Source: PALSA-894 sp963828625
GTDB lineage: Bacteria; Pseudomonadota; Alphaproteobacteria; Rhizobiales; Xanthobacteraceae
Length of the DNA: 64,000 nucleotides
Assembly: GCA_963828625.1 (NCBI GenBank)
Contig: CAWHEX010000010.1
Location: 496,001-560,000, forward strand
Direction of reading: 5' to 3'
The notes beneath the pieces were generated by a model. The model was not told the DNA's origin. It ran no database searches and saw nothing but the letters and a program-made list of their open reading frames with translations. The stretch's first letter is position 1. Each line of letters begins with the position of its first letter. Shown piece after piece: positions 55,502 to 64,000 of this stretch. The translations under genes were made by a program, and so were the position numbers.

Positions 55502-57529
55502 GCGTGATCGTCGGGATCGATGTCGGCGGTACGTTCACCGACCTGTTCCGCTTCGATTCCGCGGCGCGCACGTTCACGACCGCCAAGGTGCCTTCGCGGC
55601 GCGGCGACGAGGCGCAAGGCTTCCTCAACGGCCTGCGTGCGGTCGGCGGCGCGGCGCAAGGATCGATCGTGCATGGCACGACCGTCGGCACCAACACGCT
55701 GCTGGAACGGCGCGGACCGAAGGTCGGCGTCATCACGACGCGCGGCTTCCGTGACGTGCTGGAAATGCGACGACGCGACCGGCGCCGCACCTGGGGCCTG
55801 TGGGGCGATTTCACGCCGATCGCCGATCGCGACATGCGGCTGGAAGTGAGCGAGCGCACGCTGGCGGACGGTACGATCCGCACCGCCGTCGATGACGATG
55901 AAGTACGCGCGGCCGCGAAGCAACTCGTCGCGCAAGGCGCGCAGGCGGTCGCGATCATCTTCATCAACGCCTATGCGAATGCCGAGAACGAGCGCCGCGC
56001 GCTCGGCGTCATTCGCGAGATCTGGCCGAACGATTACGTCACCGCCTCGCACGATGTGCTCTCCGAAATCCGCGAGTTCGAGCGCTCGTCCACGGCGGCG
56101 ATCAACGCCTATCTCCAGCCGGTCGTCGCCTCCTATGTGGCAAAGCTCGAGGCGGCGCTCGAAAACGAAAGCAAGCTGCACATCGTGCAGTCGAACGGCG
56201 GCATCATGTCGACTGCGACCGCGCGCCGCCTGCCCGTGCGCACCGCGCTCTCCGGCCCGGCGGCCGGCGTGGTCGCGGGCGCGGCGCTCGCGAAGGCTTC
56301 GGGCTTCGACAATCTCATCACCTGCGACCTCGGCGGCACGTCGTTCGACGTGTCGGTGATCGCGAACGGCAAGGCTTCGGTCGCGGCGCAGACCACCATC
56401 GAGTTCGGCCTCGTCATCCGCACGCCGATGATCGAGATCACCACCATCGGGGCGGGCGGCGGCTCGATCGCATGGGTCGACCGCGGTGGGTTGTTGCAGG
56501 TGGGGCCGGAAAGCGCGGGCTCGGTGCCGGGTCCGGCGTGCTACGGCCAGGGCAACACGCGCCCAACGCTCACTGACGCGCAGGTCGTGCTTGGGCGCAT
56601 CAACGCGCAGCGCCCGCTCGGCGGCGAGTTGAAATCGCTCGATGTCGCGGCGGCGCGGCGCGCGATCGACGCGCATGTCGGCAAGCCGCTCAACCTCTCG
56701 ACGGACGATGCCGCCGCCGCCATCGTGCGCGTCGCGGACGCTCGCATGGCCGGCGCGATCCGGCTCGTGTCGATCGAGCGCGGCCATGATCCGCAGAAGT
56801 TCGTCGCAATGCCGTTCGGCGGCGGCGGCGCGCTGCATGTCGGCGCACTGATCCGCGAGATCGGATTGCGTTGCGCCGTCGTGCCGCGGTTTCCCGGCAT
56901 CACCTCGGCGCTCGGCTGCGTGCTCGCCGACCTGCGTCACGACATGGTGCAGACCGTGAACCTGATGCTCGACAATTTCGATGCCGCGTCGCTCGAAGCG
57001 CGCATGCGCACGGCGGGCGCAGAGGCGAGCGCCGTCATCACGGCCGCCGACATTCCGGTCGAGCACATCGATGTGCTCTACGAACTCGACATGCACTATC
57101 TCGGGCAGACGCACACGGTTGCGGTGCCGCTGCCGGTCGGTGCGGACGCGAAGGGCGTGAACGAGAGCGTCGTGCGCAAGGCTTTCGAGACCAGCTACTC
57201 GGCGTCGTTCAGCCGGCTGCTGCCGGGCCTCAGCGTTCGCATCGTGTCGCTGCGTGTCGCCGCGATCGGGCGGCGGCCGGCGTTCGATTTCTCGGTGTTC
57301 GCGCCGGATGCGGCGAATGCCGTTGAGAAAGCGAAGACCGGCTCGCGCCAAGGTGTGGTTCGACGGCGGCGTCCGCGAGACCGCCGTCTGGTCGCGCCTC
57401 GCGCTGCCGGCGGGCGCGACAATCGAAGGCCCCGCGATCCTCGAACAGCCAGACGCCACGACCGTGATCGAGCCCGGCCACGTCGGCCGCGTGGACAAAC
57501 TCGGCAACGTCATCGTGGAGCCCGCATGA
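55498..57529 (+). CDS. hyuA: Hydantoinase A/oxoprolinase family protein (apparent C-terminal frameshift)
   Basis: About 676 residues after repair. ASKHA ATPase fold: IVGIDVGGTFTDLFRF at the start, VHGTTVGTNTLLERRG, NLITCDLGGTSFDVSVIANG and TIGAGGGSIAWVDRGG. The frame changes at CC 57348-57349; deleting one C restores KVWFDGGVRETAVW and a C-terminal domain ending at 57527-57529. The unrepaired frame would fuse it to the next gene through a nonsense stretch. It supplies the ATP-dependent half of the HyuAB enzyme. Confidence 0.92.
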
Positions 57530-58125
57530 GCAAGCAATCGACGGCGCTCATTCTCGGCGACCTGCAGAACGACTTCCTGCATCCGGACGGCGCCTATGGC
57601 CGCGCGGGCCAGGGCGCCGCCGACATCGCCGCCCTGCCCGCCCGCCTTGCGCCGCTGGTTCACGCCGCGCGCCAGAACGGCATCCTCATCGTCGCGACAC
57701 TGTTCACGCTCGTGCCCGGACGCGGCGGCGAACCGATCATCTCGCCGCATCTGAAGGCGCTGCGCCCATTTCTCAAGAAAGGCGACTTCGCGCCCGCAAG
57801 TTGGGGCCAGCAGCTCATCGACGAACTCGCGCCCGCTGATGTGAACGTCGAGAAGATCGCCTACTCGGCGTTCCATGGCTCGCGTCTCGAATGGGCGCTG
57901 AAGAAGTGCGGCATCGAGCATCTTTATTTCACCGGCATCGTCACGAGTGGCGGCGTCGCATCGACGGTCAGGGATGCCCACGTTCGCGAGTTCCACTGCA
58001 CGGTGATCGCGGACGGCTGCGCGGCGTTCTCGCGCGAGACGCATGATGCCGCCATCGAAGGCCTGCGCCCTGTCGCAAAAGTGATCACTGTCGCGGATGC
58101 GATCAGGGAATTCGCCGCGCTATAA
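57526..58125 (+). CDS. Isochorismatase-fold hydrolase lacking the nucleophilic Cys
   Basis: 199 residues. Asp12 (ALILGDLQNDF) and Lys110 (VEKIAYSAF) of the isochorismatase-type triad are present. The third position, normally Cys in T-N-x-C-V of amidases such as N-carbamoylsarcosine amidohydrolase, reads FTGIVTSGGVASTVRDA, so Gly143 replaces it. True isochorismatases also lack this Cys, so a different hydrolysis mechanism is possible. ATG overlaps hyuA. Last gene of the Liv/Hyu cluster. Confidence 0.87.
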   Translation: MSKQSTALILGDLQNDFLHPDGAYGRAGQGAADIAALPARLAPLVHAARQNGILIVATLFTLVPGRGGEPIISPHLKALRPFLKKGDFAPASWGQQLIDELAPADVNVEKIAYSAFHGSRLEWALKKCGIEHLYFTGIVTSGGVASTVRDAHVREFHCTVIADGCAAFSRETHDAAIEGLRPVAKVITVADAIREFAAL

Positions 58126-58132
58126 CGCCACC

Positions 58133-59078
58133 ATGCTCCAGCCTCACTTTGCACTCGCGCTCGTTATTTGCGCGCTATCGGTGTCATCCGCACACGCGGC
58201 CGATCCGGTGTTCCCGCCCGGCTCGCACATCGGGCTCGTGCCGCCGCCCGGAATGACGGCGAGCGAGCGATTTCAGGGCTTCGAGGATCGCGCGCGCAAC
58301 GCGATGATTATCGCCACCGAACTCTCGGCGCAGAGCTACGAGCGCGTCGAGAAGGATTTCGGCGATCACGCAGATGCGCGCCGGCGGCATGGAGCCGCTC
58401 ACGCGCGAAAATATCGTGACGGCGGGCGGGCCGGCGTTGCTGGTCGGCGCGCGGCACGTTGAGAACGGCGTCGCGATGCGCAAGTGGGCGCTGCTCGCGC
58501 GCACCGCGGACATGACCGCGATCGTCCTCGTCACGATGCCGGAAGCCGCGCGCGAAGCTTATCCGGATGCGGCGCTGCGTGCCGCGCTCGCCACCACCAT
58601 CGTCCGCGCGAAGCTTTCGACGGATGAGATGCTGGCCGTGCTGCCCTATCGCCTCGCGGATCTCGGCGGCTTCCGCCTGCTGCGCGTCACTCCCGACGGC
58701 ACCGCTGCGCTGACCTTCGGGCCGAACGACACGACACTCCCCGCCGAGCAGCCGTATTTCATGATCGCGCCGCGCGCGGTCGAGCCGCCGCCCGCAGCCG
58801 AACGCGAGCGCTTCGCGCAACTTGCCCTGATGACGTTTCTGAACCGGCCCGATGTGCGCATCGTCTCGTCGGAGGCAGTCCGGCTCGACGGCGTGCAAGG
58901 CCACGAGATCGTCGCCGAGTCGGAAGATCCCCAGGCCAGGCAGACGCTGGTGATGGTGCAATGGCTGCGCTTCGGGAGCGGCGGCGTGCTGCAGATGTTC
59001 GGCATGGCGCGCAAGGACCAGTGGGCCGAGGCGCTGCCGCGGATGCGCGCGCTGCGCGACGGCTTCGCGCGACGATAA
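58133..59078 (+). CDS. Secreted protein of unknown function (apparent frameshift)
   Basis: About 314 residues after repair. N-terminal signal peptide ends near SSAHAAD; then VFPPGSHIGLVPPPGMTASE, an alpha/beta body with KLSTDEMLAVLPYRLADLGG and a C-terminal WLRFGSGGVLQMFGMARKDQ. The frame changes at TTT 58357-58359; deleting one T gives KDSAITQMRAGGMEPLTREN. No family recognised with certainty. Probably periplasmic. It starts eight bases after the isochorismatase-fold gene but may be separate. Confidence 0.7.
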
Positions 59079-59107
59079 AAAAAGAACCCCGGCCGAAGCC
59101 GGGGTTC
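59077..59107 (-). terminator. Rho-independent terminator for the His-rich secreted protein gene
   Basis: On the minus strand a perfect 10-base stem GAACCCCGGC / GCCGGGGTTC closed by a TTCG tetraloop is followed by seven T. It stands 29 bases after the stop at 59136 and overlaps the end of the plus-strand gene. Confidence 0.92.
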
Positions 59108-59135
59108 TCAGTTTCACTCAACGCAACTTCAGACT

Positions 59136-59687
59136 TTAGCGAACCTGCGGCTGGCCCTGCTGCTGCAGCTCGGTCTGAGACTGCGGCATCGTGGTGTTGG
59201 CCGGCGGCAGCGGGAGTGCCGTGGTGCCTTGCGGCGCCGACGCGAGCTCCTTGGTGCACGTGTCCTGGAAGATCACGAGGCCTTCCTGGGTGTACTCCTT
59301 GGTCAGGCAGGTGCAGCGCGGAGCAGCGGCCGGGGCCGTTGCGTAGGTCGCGACAGCAGCCACCGGAGCGGCGTACAGCCAGGGGCGGTGCCAACGCACG
59401 TGGACGTGGCAGCGGCCGTGCCAGCGGCACCAGTTCGGGTGACGGTGACCGACGTGATGCCGGCGGAAGCCGCCATGACGGATGCCAACGTGGCGGATCC
59501 CGATGTGACGCATTCCGCCCATACGCGGGCCGGAGACGCGCATTCCGACGTGGCCGCCGCCACCGCCGCGGCTGAAGCCGCCGCCGAAGCCGCGGGCGTC
59601 TGCCGAAGAAGTCGAGGTCACGAGGGTCGCGAGGCCGAGCGAGGCGATAGCCGCCAGCGCCAGCAGGGACTTACGGATGTTGAACAT
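59136..59687 (-). CDS. Secreted Gly/His/Arg-rich small protein
   Basis: 183 residues. ATG 59685-59687 follows AGGAGAG. A signal peptide ends near SADARGFGG; then a glycine-rich tract and repeats of the type RHIGIRHVGIRHGGF leading to a His/Trp/Cys cluster (HPNWCRWHGRCHVHVRW), a short hydrophobic alanine segment, and a tail with CTCLTKEY. Repeated His and Cys suggest metal binding outside the membrane, but no domain is known to me. It ends in a strong terminator and stands alone. Confidence 0.8.
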   Translation of the reverse strand: MFNIRKSLLALAAIASLGLATLVTSTSSADARGFGGGFSRGGGGGHVGMRVSGPRMGGMRHIGIRHVGIRHGGFRRHHVGHRHPNWCRWHGRCHVHVRWHRPWLYAAPVAAVATYATAPAAAPRCTCLTKEYTQEGLVIFQDTCTKELASAPQGTTALPLPPANTTMPQSQTELQQQGQPQVR

Positions 59688-59931
59688 AGCTCTCTCCTGG
59701 AAGTGTTGGTTGTTAGCGTTTGGTCGCTTCGGACTATTGGTCGCCGCCCCCCCGTCGAGAGGTTCACGGTTGGTTGAGAAATTCCGCCTTTAATGTCCGT
59801 GACTTGGCGTTCATCCGGCGTTCATCGCGCGGTTTTCGACAGCGCGAACCGGATGTTGCAGCGAAAGCACGGCGCACAATGATCATCGTGCGCGACGGTC
59901 GGGCGGCTTGATCGCGCAGGCCCGGTCGCGG

Positions 59932-59957
59932 AAAAAAGAACGGGCGAAGTCCCGTTC
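59932..59957 (-). terminator. Orphan terminator-like hairpin before the L,D-transpeptidase gene
   Basis: GAACGGG (59938-59944) / CCCGTTC (59951-59957), 7-base stem with 6-base loop, preceded by AAAAAA (59932-59937), so on the minus strand it looks like a short intrinsic terminator. No minus-strand gene ends there. The remainder of 59688-59971 shows a run of seven C but no gene. Confidence 0.5.
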
Positions 59958-59971
59958 GGCCTGGGGGACGT

Positions 59972-61303
59972 GTGTTGCGGTTGCGTCGTAACGGACAAAG
60001 TGCGGTTTGCGTGAGCGTGCTGATCGCCGGCGTTGCGATCTTCGCGGCCGCGCCCGCCGCCGCCTATGAACGCTGGTTCGAGCCGAGGCCCGCCGTGCAG
60101 CCGGCGCCCGATGTGCGCGCGACCACGCCGGCAAAGCCGCGCGCAAAGAAGAAGCCGCAGCAGCACGACATGGTGGCCGGCAAGACGAAGCCGTCCGAGA
60201 AGATTTCCGGCACGCTGCACGTCGTCATCTCGATCAAGCAGCAGCGCCTGACGCTCTATGCCAACGGCGTGCCGGTCGCACACTCGCCGGTCTCGACCGG
60301 CGTGCCGGGCCATCCGACGCCGCAGGGCGTGTTCAGCATCATCCAGAAGAACCGCTTCCACAAATCGAACATCTACAGCGAAGCGCCGATGCCGTTCATG
60401 CAGCGCATCACGTGGTCGGGCGTCGCGATGCACGAAGGCAGGCTGCCCGGCTATGCGGCGTCGCACGGCTGCATCCGCCTGCCGGCCGCGTTCGCACAAC
60501 GGCTGTGGGGCATCACCAGGATCGGCGCGCGCGTCATCATCGCGCAGGACGACGTCGCGCTGTCCGCGATCGCCAATCCGCGCCTCGCCGCGCTCACCTC
60601 CGCGCCGAACCTCGCCGACGCCGGGCCGATGACGAAAGTGCGTTACGCGACGGCGGCCATCTCGGATGCCACGCTGAAGGGCTCGATCGACGCCTCGGGC
60701 GCGCGCGGCGACGAAGGCTCGGTGGAAAGCGCGATCGACCAGATGGTGCGCGCCGGCATGGCCGACGCCGAGAGTGTTGCTTCGGAAGAGTCGGCGCTCC
60801 CCGGCCCGCCGGACAAGGACCAGACGGCGGCGAGCCCGAAGGACATGATGCTGCGCGCGGGGCCGATGACGGTTTACATCAGCCGCAAGCTCGGCAAGCT
60901 TTTCGTGCGCAAGGGCCTCGAGCCGGTGTTCGAAAGCCCGGTGACGATCGCGCAGGCCGATCAACCGCTCGGCACGCATGTGTTCACAGCGCTCGACACG
61001 AAGGACGGCGTGGCGCGCTGGAACGTGGCCTCGCTGCCGACCGAGCGCGTCGTGAAGCAGGGCAAGTATCTCGTAACGATGAATCGCGGCGAGAAGCTGC
61101 GGAAGGAACTGAGCCCGCCAGTTTACGAGATGCAGCAGCCCGGCGATCCGAACGCGGCGCTCGAGCGCATCACCATTCCGGAGACCGCCCTCGCCCGCAT
61201 CGCCGCCATGATGTCGCCCGGCGCGTCGCTGATCATTTCCGACCTCGGCATCAGCCACGAAACCGGCGAGCGCGGCACCGACTTCATCGTGCTGACGCGC
61301 TAG
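59972..61303 (+). CDS. Periplasmic L,D-transpeptidase (YkuD domain)
   Basis: 443 residues from GTG 59972, GGGGGACG before it. Signal peptide ends at APAAAYE. The YkuD domain spans about 80-200: LHVVISIKQQRLTLYANGVP, STGVPGHPTPQGVFSI and the catalytic SHGCIRLP with His165 and Cys167. The long C-terminal part contains a second YkuD-like stretch (MTVYISRKLGKLFVRKGLEP) without a catalytic Cys. Forms 3-3 crosslinks or attaches proteins to peptidoglycan in the periplasm. Confidence 0.93.
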   Translation: MLRLRRNGQSAVCVSVLIAGVAIFAAAPAAAYERWFEPRPAVQPAPDVRATTPAKPRAKKKPQQHDMVAGKTKPSEKISGTLHVVISIKQQRLTLYANGVPVAHSPVSTGVPGHPTPQGVFSIIQKNRFHKSNIYSEAPMPFMQRITWSGVAMHEGRLPGYAASHGCIRLPAAFAQRLWGITRIGARVIIAQDDVALSAIANPRLAALTSAPNLADAGPMTKVRYATAAISDATLKGSIDASGARGDEGSVESAIDQMVRAGMADAESVASEESALPGPPDKDQTAASPKDMMLRAGPMTVYISRKLGKLFVRKGLEPVFESPVTIAQADQPLGTHVFTALDTKDGVARWNVASLPTERVVKQGKYLVTMNRGEKLRKELSPPVYEMQQPGDPNAALERITIPETALARIAAMMSPGASLIISDLGISHETGERGTDFIVLTR

Positions 61304-61424
61304 ACACGCTTCGCTCCTCCTCTGCGCTCGTGCGTCGGATCGCCGACGGGCGTGAAGGCGCTTTCCCCTCGCCGAAATAAGAGGGATGCTGGGCCCAACG
61401 ATCTGCAGCGGGGAAACGGCCACC

Positions 61425-62463
61425 ATGAAAGCCTTCATGCTGCCTTGGCGCCGGCAGCGCTGCCATCATCGCCGCCGCACTGTTCGTCGCGTGCGCCGCG
61501 CATGCGGCCGAGCCCGACTACGTGCCCTCGCCCGAACTGCTCGCCGCGGCGAAGAAGGAGGGCAAGATCGTCCTCTACACGGCGAACTTCCTCGAGACCG
61601 AGCAGGCGGTGGTGAAGCGCTTCACCCAGCGTTTCCCCGGCATCGCGATCGAGATCGTGCGCGCGCCGACCGGTTCGCTGATCACGCGCGTCAAGACCGA
61701 GGCGGCCGCCAACCGGATGATCGCCGACGTCATCGACTTCACCGACCGGCCGCAGGCGCGGGCGATGGTCGATCTGTTCGCGCCCTATGCGCCGCCGAAC
61801 GCCGCCGACTATCCCGGCGTTGCGCGCACAACCGACCGGCTGTGGCCGCGCTCAGGCAACGCCTGGACCATCACTTACAATTCCGAACTCGTGAAGGACC
61901 CGCCGAAATCCTGGGCCGATCTGGTGAAGCCGGAATTCGGCAAGATGCATCTGGGGCAAACCGTGGTGGCGGCCGGAGGCGGCCCGTTCGCGCGCGCGAT
62001 GTTCGAGCGCACGATGTTCGGCGAGGATTACTGGGTGAAACAGGCGGCGCTGAAGCCCAAGCTGTTTCCGAGTCAGGCCCCGATGGTCGACGCGATGATC
62101 CGCGGCGAGATCGGCATTGCGCCGCTGGTGACCGTTCTCGCCATTCCGCTCGCGGCGCAGGGTGCGCCGATCAAATGGTTCTTCGCGCCGGAGGGCGTGC
62201 CCGTCACGGTGTTTTGCGCCGGCATCGCCAAGGGCGCCGCCCACCCGAACGCCGCCAAGCTGTTCATGGACTGGTCGCTGTCGCGCGAAGGTCAGACGCT
62301 GCTGGTCGAGCTTGGCTCGTTCTCCTCGATGACGGCGGCGCCGATGCCGCCGGGTGTCGACGCCAAGGCGATCAGGACCTGGTATCCGGACGACGCCGAG
62401 ATCGAAAAGATCATCAGGGCTTGGACCGACGACTGGAACAAGGCCTACAACTACCGGCAATAG
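61425..62463 (+). CDS. Iron/organic-anion-type ABC transporter substrate-binding protein (frameshift in signal peptide)
   Basis: About 345 residues. The mature part LLAAAKKEGKIVLYTANFLE and VRAPTGSLITRVKTEAAANR is clearly related to the binding proteins at 1-396 and 454-1494. C-terminus has RTWYPDDAEIEKIIRAWTDD. The frame changes at CC 61443-61444; deleting one C links MKAFMLLGAGSAAII to AAALFVACAAHAAE, a good signal peptide. No transporter genes lie next to it, so it may share a permease with a distant system. Confidence 0.85.
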
Positions 62464-62580
62464 CGACGGCCCACCGTCACGCGCTGCCCACCGCAACGCA
62501 GCCCTGCACATTCGAATCCCGGTGGTGAGCGAGCGCGCCGCCGCGCTATCGTTGCCCGATAACAAAATGGGAGGAGCCCG

Positions 62581-63759
62581 GTGCTCACCGTCACGCGCGA
62601 CATGATCATGCCGACCACGATCACGGGCTCCTACCCGCGGCCGCTTTGGTTCGACCGCAATCTCGACGGCCGCTCATTCCGCGCCGCGCTCGGCGATTCC
62701 CTGTTCCGCGAGCAATATCTCGACGCGGTCGCGAGCATCATCGCCGAACAGGAGACCGCCGGGCTCGACATCGTCACCGACGGCGACAGCCGTTTCGATC
62801 TCACCGTCGGCGGCAAGTCGTGGTTCTTCTATCCGATCGAGCGGCTCGGCGGGATCACCGGTCATCGCGACACCTCGCGCGGATGGATGTCGCGCCACGG
62901 CCTGCGGCCGGGAAAAATCCTCTGGGAGGTGCAGGAGGCCTATCAGCCCGGCGTCGTCGGCGAGAAGCTCACGCGCGGTCCGCTCGAATACGCGGCGATC
63001 TGGCAGGTGGCACAGCGCATGACCGACCGGCCGCTGAAGTTCGGCGCGATCTGCGCGCCCTCGATGGCCGGAATGCTGTGGAACGCGTTCTACAAGAACG
63101 ATCAGGAGATGATGCTCGACCTGTGCGACATCATGAACGCGGAGCTGCGCGACATGGCGGACGCCGGCTGCCCGCTGATCCAGGTCGAGGAGCCGCCGCA
63201 CCACATGCGCGCGCAGCAGAAAGAGTGCACCGACGCCGACCTCGAATTTCTCACCGAGGCATTCAACCGCCAGCTCAAGGGCGTCAACGCCGAGATCTGG
63301 GTGCATACCTGCTGGGGCAACCCGAACCAGCAGCGCGTGCACTACAATGTGCCGAGCTACGAGCGTGCGCTGCCGCATCTGTTGCAGCTCAACGGCGACG
63401 TGCTGACCATCGAATGCGCAAGCTCGGACGGCAAGGACCTGCCGCTGTTCAAGCACATCAAGACCGACAAGAAGATCGCGATCGGCGTGGTCAATCACTG
63501 CGACACGGTGGTCGAGCCGGCCGAGAAGGTCGCCGCGCTGATCCGCAAGGCGCTCGAATTCATCCCGAAGGAAAAGCTCATCATCTCGACCGATTGCGGC
63601 TTCGGGCGCGAGGGCCTGTCGCGCCGCATCGCGTTCTACAAATGCGTCGCGCTGGTCGAGGGCACCAACATCGTGCGCAAGGAGCTCGGCCTGCCGGAAG
63701 CGCGCGTGCGCGCCGCTGATCCGAAGCTGTGGTTCGCGGGGCGCGAGCGGGCGAACTAG
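62581..63759 (+). CDS. MetE C-terminal-like (cobalamin-independent methionine synthase family) zinc protein
   Basis: 392 residues, GTG start after GGGAGGAGCCCG. Opens PTTITGSYPRPLWFDRNLDG. Zinc ligands His242 and Cys244 (VHTCWGNPNQ) and Cys339 (STDCGFGREG) are conserved. Related to but not close to the 16911 protein. The MetE N-terminal half is absent. Follows a binding-protein gene by 117 bases. A thiol alkyl-transferase or C-S bond role in catabolism is inferred. Confidence 0.87.
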   Translation: MLTVTRDMIMPTTITGSYPRPLWFDRNLDGRSFRAALGDSLFREQYLDAVASIIAEQETAGLDIVTDGDSRFDLTVGGKSWFFYPIERLGGITGHRDTSRGWMSRHGLRPGKILWEVQEAYQPGVVGEKLTRGPLEYAAIWQVAQRMTDRPLKFGAICAPSMAGMLWNAFYKNDQEMMLDLCDIMNAELRDMADAGCPLIQVEEPPHHMRAQQKECTDADLEFLTEAFNRQLKGVNAEIWVHTCWGNPNQQRVHYNVPSYERALPHLLQLNGDVLTIECASSDGKDLPLFKHIKTDKKIAIGVVNHCDTVVEPAEKVAALIRKALEFIPKEKLIISTDCGFGREGLSRRIAFYKCVALVEGTNIVRKELGLPEARVRAADPKLWFAGRERAN

Positions 63760-63857
63760 AGCCTGATCGTTCTTGGTTGAATCGGAGTCAGGCTCTCGTT
63801 GTTTGTTTGAGCATGATCTTTTCCGAAAACCGGGTCCCACTTTTCGGGATCATGCTC
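63760..63857. repeat. Dispersed palindromic repeat of Rhizobiales type
   Basis: Two nested palindromes: GAGCCTGA (63759-63766) / TCAGGCTC (63788-63795), and GAGCATGATC (63809-63818) / GATCATGCTC (63848-63857) enclosing CCGAAAA / TTTTCGG. I recognise the GAGCATGATC...CCGAAAA part as a frequent repeat in Bradyrhizobium and relatives. It ends exactly at the stop codon of the convergent gene. Confidence 0.85.
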
Positions 63858-64000
63858 TAGCGCGTCAGCCGCTCCAGCTCGGGAAACGGCTCATAGGCGG
63901 CATCGCGGCATTCCTCGCGCGTCGCCGCCATCTGGTCGAGCTTGCCGGCGAGGAAGATCGCCATGTGGTCGCGCACGCCGGAGTAAGTGCCGCCGGCCGC
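63857..64000 (-). CDS. C-terminal end of an unrecognised protein
   Basis: 47 codons from the right edge to TAG 63857-63859 on the minus strand. The visible sequence includes AGGTYSGVRDHMAIFLAGKL and ends YEPFPELERLTR. Coding-like composition and an uninterrupted frame support a real gene; no family recognised. The start lies outside the window. Confidence 0.6.
   Translation of the reverse strand, partial: AAGGTYSGVRDHMAIFLAGKLDQMAATREECRDAAYEPFPELERLTR

Noticed and set aside
55483..58044. An 853-codon open frame on the minus strand opposite hyuA and the hydrolase gene
   Set aside because: Its translation is Arg/Asp/His-rich with no family motif, while the plus strand carries complete, conserved proteins. 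Long antisense frames are expected in DNA with this GC content.
55498..58125. A single 875-residue HyuA-hydrolase fusion
   Set aside because: The junction (about 57350-57525) is Arg-rich nonsense, whereas the alternate frame restores the HyuA C-terminus and a proper stop overlapping the hydrolase start.
59751..59757. Run of seven C as a phase-variation tract
   Set aside because: It lies in a non-coding gap with no adjacent start or promoter that it would switch.
59822..61438. A 538-codon minus-strand frame opposite the L,D-transpeptidase
   Set aside because: Low-complexity Arg/His composition and no ribosome site; the plus strand has the intact YkuD catalytic motif.

Overview
The window looks like a chromosomal segment of a GC-rich alphaproteobacterium of the order Hyphomicrobiales (Bradyrhizobium / Rhodopseudomonas / Xanthobacteraceae-like). 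Support comes from uniformly high-GC genes with many GTG starts and ATGA overlaps, a Rhizobiales-type heme-uptake locus, many binding-protein-dependent transporters for organic acids, and dispersed repeats typical of this group (a two-hairpin REP-like element in three copies, plus two longer palindromic repeats near 21.9 kb and 63.8 kb). I saw no rRNA, tRNA, CRISPR array, phage, transposase or origin.

Layout. 0-3.3 kb (minus): FbpB-type fused permease and two related periplasmic binding proteins, the second cut by the window edge. 3.5-5.6 kb (minus): quinone-oxidoreductase-like MDR enzyme and an extradiol dioxygenase. 5.8-9.3 kb (plus): cytochrome c, TIM-barrel isomerase-like protein, two tandem TctC/Bug binding proteins. 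9.3-14.9 kb: TolB/TPR protein, LigJ-like hydratase, divergent HpcH/HpaI aldolase and dihydroxyphthalate-decarboxylase-like protein, GNAT and glyoxalase-fold proteins. 15.2-21.8 kb (plus): hydrolase, two 3-hydroxyisobutyrate-dehydrogenase-like enzymes, a MetE-like zinc protein and a complete TRAP transporter. 21.9-29.5 kb: heme island (hutX, IsdG-type monooxygenase, tonB and receptor on minus; hmuP, hmuT, hmuU, hmuV on plus) around an AT-rich control region. 29.5-37.3 kb: SnoaL-like protein, enolase-superfamily enzyme, GMC oxidoreductase and an acyl-CoA module. 37.5-45.2 kb (plus): Dpp-type ABC operon running into a class III CoA-transferase and a CitE-like lyase. 45.2-47.4 kb: HIBADH-like dehydrogenase, carboxymuconolactone-decarboxylase-like protein, lactonase-like MBL protein. 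47.5-58.1 kb (plus): GntR regulator with a palindromic operator candidate, complete Liv ABC transporter, PEP-mutase/ICL-like lyase, HyuB, HyuA and an isochorismatase-fold hydrolase, nearly all overlapping. 58.1-64 kb: secreted unknowns, L,D-transpeptidase, a third FbpA-like binding protein, a second MetE-like protein and a partial minus-strand gene.

Functionally this is an uptake-and-catabolism region: each transporter sits with a few enzymes for organic, aromatic or CoA-linked acids, and the heme genes form a self-contained iron-acquisition island. Substrates cannot be read from sequence alone.

Twelve otherwise convincing genes are broken by thirteen frame changes. All go in the same direction and each is repaired by removing one base, in nearly every case from a short run of identical bases. 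I read these as sequencing or assembly insertions, so these genes are annotated across the break as probably intact.
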